From Candidatus Zixiibacteriota bacterium (lineage in GTDB: Bacteria; Zixibacteria; MSB-5A5; JAABVY01; JAHJOQ01): a stretch of DNA of 7,387 nucleotides. The notes beneath the pieces are model-generated. The model did no database searches. It was not told where the DNA came from and saw only the letters and a list, made by a program, of their open reading frames with translations. A program made the translations under genes and the position numbers. Every line of letters begins with the position of its first letter. Positions within the stretch are counted from its first letter, which is position 1. This document shows positions 1-6,575 of the stretch, piece after piece. The stretch is taken from assembly GCA_024275215.1 (NCBI GenBank), contig JAJRZO010000127.1:1-7387 (forward strand), read 5' to 3'.

Positions 1-1
1 A

Positions 2-2044
2 CCCATCTCGAATGCCAATGTCAGGATTCAAACATCCTCAATTCAGACACAAAGTGACGAGAATGGCTTGTTCTCGCTGGAATTGCCGAATCCCGGCACT
101 TACAGGCTTAGAATATCACATATATCCTATGAACCTTACCAGATCGATATAGACCTTGGCGATCAGGATGTCAGTATATCGGTCTCATTGGTGGAACGTG
201 TCTATATTACTGATGATGTCGTGGTCACTGCGACCCGGACGCCTTATCTGCTGAAAGATGTGCCTATCGCGACAGATGTTATCAAGAAAGATGAAATCAG
301 CAGCACAGGAGCTACAACGGTCGACAGAGCGCTTGAATCAATGACCGGAGTCAATGTGGATCAAGGTTTCTCAGGTGCGGGGGTTTCTCTGAGAGGTATG
401 GATCCTACAAGGGTTTTGGTATTACTGGACGGGGAGAGAATTGTTGGCCGTGTCCGTGGAACTATTGACCTGTCGCAACTCTCCTTGAGCAATGTCGAGC
501 GGATCGAAGTTGTAAAGAGTGCAGGCTCTACTCTCTATGGATCAGATGCCATCGGAGGAGTTGTCAATATCATTACTGCTGATCCCGGTTCCGGAACAGG
601 CATAACCGGATCATCAGAGTATAGCTCGTACAACACTTTTATTCAGACAGCAGATGCTCGGACAAATCTGAGCGACTGGGGTCTGGAGTTTGGGGGCAGG
701 TTTTATCGTACGGATGGTTTTGATCTGATTAAAGAGACACCCCATACAAACGGGCTTGAGCGCATTCACAGTCTTAACCTGAACAGCAAAATTACTCGGA
801 AACTTTCCCGGTCCATTCAAACAAAACTATCGGGGAATTTCTATGCCGAGAATAAGAAGTGGACAGAATCGGAATACCTGCCTCCCCGCACCTACAGCTA
901 TGATGATGACGAGAACAACTATCGGTACAGTGGATCAGCAAAGGTTTTGTACTATCCCAATCCTGCCACATACGTCGATGTCAATCTCTATGGAACTTTC
1001 TACGACCACAAATGGGAGAAGTTTTCCAGCGGTAATCTCCTCGATGAATCGAGAACAAAAGACCGTTTCAGTGAGATTTCGATTTTAGCAACTCACACTT
1101 ACTCGCAGGGTCATGTCATTACAATGGGAGGAGATGTTCTGGCTCAGTCACTGGAGGGCGAATCAATTGTTGATGGAAAACAAAAAATATCAAGTGGCGA
1201 TCTCTATGCTGAGTATGAATGGAAACCGATTGAGTCCATAGTTGTCTTACCCGGCGTCAGGTGGGAGACTCACTCGACTTTCGGGAATCATGTCACAGCA
1301 TCGATAAATCTCATGGCAAACCCGCATCCTCGTCTAAGAATTCGTGCCTCCTACGGTGGAGGTTTCAGGGCGCCATCAATCAAAGAATTGTACTTCCGTT
1401 TTGATCACTCAGCCGCAGGTTATTTAATCGAGGGAGGAGTTGAAGATCTCCAGCCTGAGACATCTCTCAACACTACAGTGTCACTTGAATACAGCTACAA
1501 GGGCATAGGACTACATAGATTGACCTACTTCTACAATCACCTTAACAATCTGATAGATTTTGACAAAGTCGGTGAGAGTGCAACATACTGGCGTGGTATT
1601 TACCGTTATCAGAATGTTTTCAGTGCATACACAACTGGAATTGAATGGCAAAGCCAGATACGTCCGACCCGGAATCAATCTATCCTGATCTCATTTACTG
1701 TTCTTACAGCAAAAAATCTGCAAACAGGTTATTGGCTCCTGGGACGCCCCGGAAAAACCCTGAGTTTGAAATACTCTCTTAAACTTCCGCGATTCGGTAC
1801 GACGATGACGGCATGGGGTAACTGGTATTCGGAGAGGCTGTGGACACCAATAGGTGCGCAAAACAACTTTGAATCGGACCTTTGGACGCCCACTCGTCGT
1901 ACAATAAATCTAAGTTTGACGAAGCTGATATCCGACTCTTTCGAGGTGTTTGCGCGTGTCGAGAATATCTCTGATGATGTAAATGCGGAGTTCGGGTTCT
2001 GGCCCGGCAGAACATTCCATATTGGTCTGAAAGTAATTAGATGA
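2..2044 (+). CDS. TonB-dependent outer-membrane receptor, probable heme receptor (HmuR-like), 5' end missing
   Basis: The gene imports a bound ligand, most likely heme, across the outer membrane using TonB energy. The frame is open from base 2, so the start and signal peptide lie upstream; 680 residues are visible. Residues 1-65 look like a carboxypeptidase-regulatory-like beta-sandwich (PISNANV, then DENGLFSLELP, GTYRLRISHISYEPY). A TonB box follows near residue 71 (DDVVVTATRTP). The plug domain covers about 80-190 (SLRGMDPTRVLVLLDGERI, then SNVERIEVVKSAGSTLYGSDAIGG written here in part). The rest is a beta-barrel. A FRAP box (bases 1361-1378), a histidine (bases 1406-1408, residue 469) and a VEDLQPE box (1439-1459) match the FRAP-His-NPxL arrangement of heme receptors; FRAP/NPxL alone also occurs in BtuB-type receptors. 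The downstream HmuY-like gene supports heme as ligand. The protein ends in Ile-Arg rather than the usual terminal aromatic residue. The family is certain; the substrate is inferred. Confidence 0.93.
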   Translation, partial: PISNANVRIQTSSIQTQSDENGLFSLELPNPGTYRLRISHISYEPYQIDIDLGDQDVSISVSLVERVYITDDVVVTATRTPYLLKDVPIATDVIKKDEISSTGATTVDRALESMTGVNVDQGFSGAGVSLRGMDPTRVLVLLDGERIVGRVRGTIDLSQLSLSNVERIEVVKSAGSTLYGSDAIGGVVNIITADPGSGTGITGSSEYSSYNTFIQTADARTNLSDWGLEFGGRFYRTDGFDLIKETPHTNGLERIHSLNLNSKITRKLSRSIQTKLSGNFYAENKKWTESEYLPPRTYSYDDDENNYRYSGSAKVLYYPNPATYVDVNLYGTFYDHKWEKFSSGNLLDESRTKDRFSEISILATHTYSQGHVITMGGDVLAQSLEGESIVDGKQKISSGDLYAEYEWKPIESIVVLPGVRWETHSTFGNHVTASINLMANPHPRLRIRASYGGGFRAPSIKELYFRFDHSAAGYLIEGGVEDLQPETSLNTTVSLEYSYKGIGLHRLTYFYNHLNNLIDFDKVGESATYWRGIYRYQNVFSAYTTGIEWQSQIRPTRNQSILISFTVLTAKNLQTGYWLLGRPGKTLSLKYSLKLPRFGTTMTAWGNWYSERLWTPIGAQNNFESDLWTPTRRTINLSLTKLISDSFEVFARVENISDDVNAEFGFWPGRTFHIGLKVIR

Positions 2045-2075
2045 GTATAGATGTACAGTGTTTATTATTCGTGTC

Positions 2076-2080
2076 AGGAG
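2076..2080 (+). promoter_or_regulatory. Ribosome binding site (AGGAG) deciding the lipoprotein start
   Basis: AGGAG lies 6 bases before the ATG at 2087. It favours that start over the in-frame ATG at 2051, which has no Shine-Dalgarno sequence and would put 12 residues with two cysteines in front of a clean lipoprotein signal peptide. Confidence 0.75.
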
Positions 2081-2086
2081 TGTAAA

Positions 2087-3160
2087 ATGAAGCGAGTTTT
2101 TTTGTTAATCGGTCTGGTTCTGACAATGGGCTATTTTGTCAGCGGGTGTTCGAGTGACGATGATACAACCGGACCCGGCAACACTACACCGGGACCAAAC
2201 ACAACAGTGAGGGATGACTCGGATGATTTTTGGGTAACTCGGATTGATGCTACATCACAGGATGATTATACTTATTACAGTTTGGCCATGAAAGACACAC
2301 TCGATTTAACTGCCGCAGAAGCTGATGAGTCAACAGATTGGGATCTGGCGTTTATGAGATCGGTCATCATCACTAATAGCGGTACTTCCGGACCGGGAAG
2401 TGTCCTTGCTGTCGATCTGACGGAGATCGGTGATTCGACCGGATTCAAGAATGTTACTTCTGCGAATGCCAACGCTGTCCAGCAGGATCAATGGCAATCC
2501 GATGGGCGGAATCTCGTGATGGATAATTATTATGTTTACAATCCACAGACCCACGAACTCGACATGACTAAATTTGTATACGCCATGCGGGATGCCGAGG
2601 GGCGATTCATGAAGGTTCAGTTTGTTGAGATATATGGTGGTGGAGCACCTCCCTCTATGGGAAGCTATGTCATCAGGTATGTTTACAATCCTTCCGGCAC
2701 CGATCTGTCCGGACCGGGAATTACCGATACGATTGATGGTTCTGCCGGGATATTCTATTATGACTTTTCGAGTGGAACTGCAACAACTCCATCTGATCCG
2801 CAGAACTCGCTTGAATGGGATATCAAGGTGTCATCGTATGATGTGTTTCTTAACAGCTCTTTTTCAGGCATAGGGGATGCCGCCGCCAACCCTGCCCATT
2901 GGCTGATCGATATGGCTGACTCTACTGATTTTGATGCTTATTCAGAAGCGATCTCGGAACCGCAGGCGTATTTCCAGGATCAGGAAGGTTCGGTATTCAC
3001 AGACTGGTATGACTATGACGGCACAACGCACACTTTGACGTCAAAGGGACATGTTTATCTGCTCAAGGCGGGGGACAGCACATACAAGCTTGAGATCGAG
3101 ACCTGGTACGGTGATACCGGCGAGAGTGCCAACTATATCTTCCATTGGGAGCCGTTGTAG
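2087..3160 (+). CDS. HmuY-family surface lipoprotein with two tandem HmuY-like domains
   Basis: This is a probable heme-binding lipoprotein working with the receptor encoded 42 bases upstream. From the ATG at 2087 it has 357 residues. A type II signal peptide (MKRVFLLIGLVLTMGYFVSG) leads to the lipobox cysteine C21, followed by an Asp/Thr/Gly/Pro linker (22-47). Two copies of a HmuY-like domain follow. Copy 1 is about 48-205, with WDLAF at 85-89, TNSGTSGPG at 96-104 and a strand set around Y148 ending in MKVQFVEIYG. Copy 2 is about 218-357, with FYYDFSSG, WDIKV at 244-248, LNSSFSGIG, then WYDYDG at 307-312, HVYLLK and YKLEIETWYG. It ends in FHWEPL. Single-domain HmuY proteins are roughly half to two-thirds this length. 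HmuY of Porphyromonas gingivalis binds heme through two histidines; I cannot align these reliably here, though several His and Met are present. Family membership is from motif recognition; the heme role is inferred from family and context. Confidence 0.85.
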   Translation: MKRVFLLIGLVLTMGYFVSGCSSDDDTTGPGNTTPGPNTTVRDDSDDFWVTRIDATSQDDYTYYSLAMKDTLDLTAAEADESTDWDLAFMRSVIITNSGTSGPGSVLAVDLTEIGDSTGFKNVTSANANAVQQDQWQSDGRNLVMDNYYVYNPQTHELDMTKFVYAMRDAEGRFMKVQFVEIYGGGAPPSMGSYVIRYVYNPSGTDLSGPGITDTIDGSAGIFYYDFSSGTATTPSDPQNSLEWDIKVSSYDVFLNSSFSGIGDAAANPAHWLIDMADSTDFDAYSEAISEPQAYFQDQEGSVFTDWYDYDGTTHTLTSKGHVYLLKAGDSTYKLEIETWYGDTGESANYIFHWEPL

Positions 3161-3446
3161 ACAAGGGCGCTCAGGTATAGGTTCAGCATATCGATGAGGA
3201 AAACTATTGTTAATGTCATTCTGACGAATTAAGTAACGGTCCTGGAATCCCGGACCGGGTGCCGGATTAAGTTCGGCATGATAAATAGTCTGTTTTCACT
3301 TGCTTGCCGGGTCGCAAAGGGTGATGTCAAAATCGTCTGTACTGTGAGAAAATTGCCTGTCTCCGTTTACCCCATTGTTTCTTGTGGAAATTCCGGGGCG
3401 ATCAAACAGATTGACAAACATCTCTGTTCTCGTTAAATATCGCATT
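3161..3446. other. Intergenic region between the heme operon and the solenoid/HEAT operon
   Basis: These 286 bases separate two same-strand operons. They hold the REP-like hairpin segment at 3215-3282 and a 52-codon open frame at 3278-3436, which has no ribosome binding site and no recognised domain. I found no convincing -35/-10 pair and no T-tailed terminator. A promoter for the downstream gene should lie here but cannot be placed. Confidence 0.6.
3215..3282. repeat. Candidate REP/MITE-like intergenic element with two small hairpins
   Basis: The segment is bounded by GTCAT (3215-3219) and ATGAT (3278-3282), near-inverted ends that resemble the GTCAT...ATGAC ends of many bacterial REP-like intergenic repeats. 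Inside are two consecutive hairpins: CGGTCC (3237-3242) with GGACCG (3252-3257), loop 9; and TGCCG (3260-3264) with CGGCA (3274-3278), loop 9. An overlapping CCCGGACCGGG palindrome sits at 3249-3259. There is no T-run after either stem, so it is not a convincing intrinsic terminator, though its place between two operons would suit RNA 3'-end folding. Only one copy is in the window, so repeat status is unproven. Confidence 0.35.
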
Positions 3447-5510
3447 GTGAAAACACACCATGCTATCGTAACTCTGATCCTGCTGTTTCTGCCGACTATA
3501 ATACTTGCACAGGTTGATAGCGCTGATTCTTTGCTTGAATACCCGGTTGTTCCTGACAGTGCTCTTGCGGAAGCGTTGTATGGCATTAAACTGCTGCCCT
3601 CTGATCTTTCATTCAGAACTGACTATACTGATGTAGATTCATTCAGGCTTCCTGTTGTCGATATTTTGATGCAGAATCCAACCTCTATGATTACATTCGC
3701 CGGAGATTTGGCGGATACGCTTCTGGAGTCGCTCTCTTCCGATCATCCCGGGTCTGTAAAGCTTAGTGACTACCTGCTTAATTTTGACACACGGGATTTT
3801 GTGAAGCAGGATCCGCTGACATCCATAAACGGAGTTGTACCCTGGATTCAGCCTGAAGAACAGGTAACGCCGGTAGTGGAAGAACAATCTGTAATTCCAT
3901 GCTTCATGGACTGTGCAAAGACAGGCTCAGGTAACGATCCCAACAGATCGATTGAGTTCAGGCTTGCGCTGCTGCGAAAATCGATGCAGGCACAAAAACA
4001 GGAGTGTGACTGGCTCTTTGGGCATTTGACGCAGAGCGAAAAGGCATTTCTGCGAGATACGTTTCCTGAGTTGATTCTTGAGGATGTTGAGAGCGAATTC
4101 AAGCCAGTCGATGTACTCGACAGCATACAGAAATATGAAGACAGTCTCTCGAAACGTTTCGTGACAATAGCCGAAAAGCTGATGAGTCCCGACACGGTTA
4201 CTATAGTTTCTGACAGATTCAAGGATTCGCTGTATGTTCGATGGGATTATTCGACCTGGCTGTTTCGCAGTACAGAACGAGGGCTAAAGCAGTCAGTTCC
4301 ACCGCTTCTTGATCATCTGCTCAGGAATTGTGGTTGCAGCGATGCTGAATTCCAATATGAAATTTCGACGCAGCAGGGCAAGATAGCTATCGGTGGCGTC
4401 GGTAGAAACATTTATGAAGGCAAGTATGTTTACATTCTCGATATTGGCGGGGATGACATTTACAACCTCGAGACAGTCGAAGCTCCACAGATAATATATG
4501 ATATATCCGGAAACGATCAGTATAATGCCCTGACTGATTTCGCGATCGCGTCGGGTTTCTTCTATCCTGCTCTCCTGTATGATCTCGAGGGTGATGACAT
4601 ATACAACGGCAGGAATTTCTCACTCGGCTCCGGTCTGTTTTCATTTGGGATGCTGGTTGACAGTTTCGGCAATGATGTCTATCGGGGAGACACCCATACG
4701 CAGGGAGCCGGAACATTCGGACTCGGACTGCTGATAGACATGGGTGGGACAGACAATTACAACTGTGCGCTTTTCGGCCAGGCGTTTGCCGGTGTCAGGG
4801 GACTTGGATTCTTGTGCGACATCAACGGCAACGACATCTATGTTGCAGGCGGGAAGTACAAGGACTTTCTTCGCTACGATGATCATTATTTGTCGCTGTC
4901 GCAGGGATTTGCCTACGGTCTGAGACCCTGGATGTCGGGCGGTGTTGCGCTGCTTGTCGATTCATCCGGACACGATACATACATTTCGGACATATTCGGA
5001 CAGGGATCATCATACTGGTATGCTCTCGGAATGTTAGTCGATCTCGCAGGCAATGATAAGTATCTTTCGTTTCAGTATGCCCAGGGAGTAGGGACACATC
5101 TCACACTCGGCATTCTGTTAGACAGGGAAGGCGACGATTACTATTTTTCCAAAGGCGTATCTCAGGGTTGTGGCCATGATCTGTCGGCGGGAATCCTGAT
5201 CGATTACACAGGCAATGATACATATCAATCATACGATCTTTCTCAGGGAGCCGGTTCCGCCAATGGTTTCGGATGGCTTGTTGATTATCGCGGAAATGAT
5301 TCATATCAGACTAAGAGCCGCCGAAATACTCAGGGTTATGGCAATCCCCGCAGGGATTATGGCTCAATAGGTGTATTCATGGATTTGATGGGGAAAGATG
5401 AATATATCGGTAACGGTTCAAACAATAACTATTGGATTATTGATTCGAAGTGGGGTATCGGAATGGATGTCGATTACTGGCAAGCCGATTCAGTCGGGGT
5501 GGGGAGATGA
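3447..5510 (+). CDS. Secreted protein with about 12 GNDxY/QGxG solenoid repeats, function unknown
   Basis: I do not recognise a named family. The start is taken as GTG at 3447, which begins a clean signal peptide (M-KTHH, then AIVTLILLFLPTIILA, likely cleaved before QVDS), giving 687 residues. The frame extends back to a TTG at 3375 that would bury this signal. No strong Shine-Dalgarno precedes either. Residues about 25-325 are mixed, largely helical, with cysteine pairs CFMDC and CGC. From residue 330 (bases 4434-5417) about 12 repeats follow, most 26-27 residues: two or three hydrophobic residues, D-x-x-G-[ND]-D-x-Y, then Q-G-x-G and a closing Gly. Examples are LLVDSSGHDTY, MLVDLAGNDKY and ILIDYTGNDTY. 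Regular glycine turns and alternating hydrophobics suggest a beta-solenoid; the Asp/Asn turns could bind calcium, but the period differs from the 9-residue RTX repeat. Its stop overlaps the next gene's start, so the two products are probably made together. Likely periplasmic or exported. Confidence 0.88.
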   Translation: MKTHHAIVTLILLFLPTIILAQVDSADSLLEYPVVPDSALAEALYGIKLLPSDLSFRTDYTDVDSFRLPVVDILMQNPTSMITFAGDLADTLLESLSSDHPGSVKLSDYLLNFDTRDFVKQDPLTSINGVVPWIQPEEQVTPVVEEQSVIPCFMDCAKTGSGNDPNRSIEFRLALLRKSMQAQKQECDWLFGHLTQSEKAFLRDTFPELILEDVESEFKPVDVLDSIQKYEDSLSKRFVTIAEKLMSPDTVTIVSDRFKDSLYVRWDYSTWLFRSTERGLKQSVPPLLDHLLRNCGCSDAEFQYEISTQQGKIAIGGVGRNIYEGKYVYILDIGGDDIYNLETVEAPQIIYDISGNDQYNALTDFAIASGFFYPALLYDLEGDDIYNGRNFSLGSGLFSFGMLVDSFGNDVYRGDTHTQGAGTFGLGLLIDMGGTDNYNCALFGQAFAGVRGLGFLCDINGNDIYVAGGKYKDFLRYDDHYLSLSQGFAYGLRPWMSGGVALLVDSSGHDTYISDIFGQGSSYWYALGMLVDLAGNDKYLSFQYAQGVGTHLTLGILLDREGDDYYFSKGVSQGCGHDLSAGILIDYTGNDTYQSYDLSQGAGSANGFGWLVDYRGNDSYQTKSRRNTQGYGNPRRDYGSIGVFMDLMGKDEYIGNGSNNNYWIIDSKWGIGMDVDYWQADSVGVGR
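4434..5417 (+). repeat. In-gene array of ~12 degenerate protein repeats (~27 residues each)
   Basis: By eye, the units begin ILDIGGDDIY, IYDISGNDQY, LLYDLEGDDIY, MLVDSFGNDVY, LLIDMGGTDNY, FLCDINGNDIY, LLVDSSGHDTY, MLVDLAGNDKY, ILLDREGDDYY, ILIDYTGNDTY, WLVDYRGNDSY and VFMDLMGKDEY. Spacing is 26-27 residues except a shorter first unit, a long sixth unit (about 44 residues) and a slightly long eleventh. The repeat is conserved at protein level while the DNA has diverged, so the array is old and under selection rather than a recent tandem duplication. Confidence 0.85.
5496..5510 (+). promoter_or_regulatory. Translational coupling junction (ATGA overlap) with G-rich ribosome binding site
   Basis: The upstream gene's TGA (5508-5510) overlaps the downstream gene's ATG (5507-5509) as ATGA. 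A GGGG run at 5496-5499 lies 7 bases before the ATG, with a second G-run directly against it. This arrangement usually means ribosomes reinitiate, tying the second protein's output to the first. Confidence 0.75.
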
Positions 5511-6424
5511 TTAGATTTGTAACGGCGGCCATTGCGCTATTCTTTATTTGCGGTACTGCAAACGCCGAACTAAGCGAGACTGACCGAATTGTGGATTCAT
5601 TGTTTCTCAGGGCGTCATCGGCGGAGATTGCAAATCAGTACATGGTCGAACCATCCCGTCAGGCGATAGCTGACATGGGAATCGATGCTGTTCCCCGACT
5701 TGTGACAAAACTATCGACCGAGGATGCGCGGGAACGACATGCTTTGGCGAACATATTCGGCAGAATAGGACCGCCTGCTGTTCCGGCGTTGATTGCTGCT
5801 CTTGATGATGACAACATTCATACACTTACAAATGCGGCGCGTTGTCTTGGTGAGATCGGGGACAAAGAAGCTACACCTGCACTGATAGCCTTATTTGATG
5901 ACGACAATCACCTGTTGCGCTCGACGGCTGTAACAGCTGTCGGCAAATGTCGTGATTCAATGGCTGTATTGGATTGCATAAGAATGCTGTCGGACAGCGT
6001 CGAGACTGTGCGTAAATCCGCAGCAGTCGCACTCGGTCGCATCGCTCATGCGGATGCTTCAAATGCTCTGATCGATGCACTCGATGATGCTCATTTCTCG
6101 GTCAGGATGTCGGCTGTCAGGGCGCTTATAGACATCGGCGATGATTCCGGTGCGGAGTTGATCAAGCGCTATGACAACCTGACCAGTCTGGCGAAATCGT
6201 TGGCATTCGAGGTCTGGGCTGCCGAAAAGTATGAGGTTGCGACAAAGACTCTCAGGCGCGAGGTTAAATCAAAGGATCGCTTTACAAGAGGCTTTGCGAT
6301 TGAAGCTCTGGCATCGATCAACCCCGATCTTTGTAGTAAAATCATTCGTGGTATGATTGCGGACGAAACGGATTTGTTTGTACTCTCCCGTATACATGAT
6401 GCTGAGAAAATAATAGATAAATAG
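5507..6424 (+). CDS. Secreted HEAT-repeat protein
   Basis: The gene encodes 305 residues from the ATG at 5507; the frame runs further upstream, but this start begins a signal peptide (MIRFVTAAIALFFICGTANA, cleaved before ELSETD) and overlaps the previous stop by 4 bases. After about residue 45 the protein is a run of roughly eight HEAT/PBS-lyase-like repeats of ~31 residues, each a helix pair: for example AVPALIAALDDDN then NAARCLGEIG, ATPALIALFDDDN then STAVTAVGKC, and ASNALIDALDDAH then SAVRALIDIG. The last two or three are less regular. HEAT solenoids are generally protein-binding scaffolds; no catalytic residues are visible. Coupling to the solenoid-repeat gene suggests that the two proteins act together outside the cytoplasm, perhaps as a complex. 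That partnership is inferred, and no specific function can be given. Confidence 0.9.
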   Translation: MIRFVTAAIALFFICGTANAELSETDRIVDSLFLRASSAEIANQYMVEPSRQAIADMGIDAVPRLVTKLSTEDARERHALANIFGRIGPPAVPALIAALDDDNIHTLTNAARCLGEIGDKEATPALIALFDDDNHLLRSTAVTAVGKCRDSMAVLDCIRMLSDSVETVRKSAAVALGRIAHADASNALIDALDDAHFSVRMSAVRALIDIGDDSGAELIKRYDNLTSLAKSLAFEVWAAEKYEVATKTLRREVKSKDRFTRGFAIEALASINPDLCSKIIRGMIADETDLFVLSRIHDAEKIIDK

Positions 6425-6444
6425 CAGTTTCCGCCGTTTTCCGG

Positions 6445-6494
6445 GGTGTTCATATCCTGACCTGACGTTTCAAATTGAATTCCTGTTGAACACC
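6445..6494. repeat. Inverted repeat downstream of the HEAT-repeat gene
   Basis: GGTGTTCA (6445-6452) is matched perfectly by TGAACACC (6487-6494) with a 34-base loop, and the loop contains an 11-base palindrome TTCAAATTGAA (6469-6479). No T-run follows, so it is not a standard intrinsic terminator. It could be an RNA 3'-end structure or a protein binding site, or chance. Confidence 0.35.
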
Positions 6495-6565
6495 TGAAAC
6501 AAACTTCTTGTGCCTCACACTTTTGACTCCACTTGTGTCGACTTCTGCCGATAATTCTCTTGAAT

Positions 6566-6570
6566 GGAGA
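6566..6570 (+). promoter_or_regulatory. Ribosome binding site (GGAGA) favouring the GTG start of the HDOD gene
   Basis: GGAGA stands 5 bases before GTG at 6576. The in-frame ATG at 6564 is the alternative, but nothing like a Shine-Dalgarno precedes it; a stop at 6561-6563 rules out any longer form. Confidence 0.5.
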
Positions 6571-6575
6571 ATAAT

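Larger units (their letters stand above)
6425..6575. other. Intergenic region before the HDOD gene
   Basis: It contains the inverted repeat at 6445-6494 and a weak promoter-like pair, TTGACT (6523-6528) and GATAAT (6550-6555), whose 21-base spacing is too long for a standard sigma-70 promoter. Nothing else is recognisable. Confidence 0.4.

Noticed and set aside
2051..2086. ATG at 2051 as the lipoprotein start.
   Set aside because: It lacks a Shine-Dalgarno and would disrupt the lipoprotein signal; ATG 2087 has AGGAG at ideal spacing.
3194..3232. Tiny ORF beginning MRKTIVNVIL after the lipoprotein gene.
   Set aside because: Only 12 codons, no ribosome binding site, and it runs into the hairpin element.
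3296..3586. Antisense open frame of 96 codons covering the intergenic gap.
   Set aside because: It overlaps the start and signal peptide of the solenoid gene, has no recognisable domain, and has no partner on the - strand.
4387..5304. Several overlapping antisense frames within the solenoid array.
   Set aside because: They are shadows produced by the repetitive codon pattern on the + strand; their products are Arg/His/Cys-rich with no domain.
4434..5417. RTX calcium-binding toxin repeats.
   Set aside because: The GND motif is similar, but the period is 26-27 residues rather than 9, and the GGxGxDxUx pattern is absent.
6523..6555. TTGACT and GATAAT as a sigma-70 promoter for the HDOD gene.
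   Set aside because: The spacing is 21 bases, well over the usual 16-18, and there is no other support.
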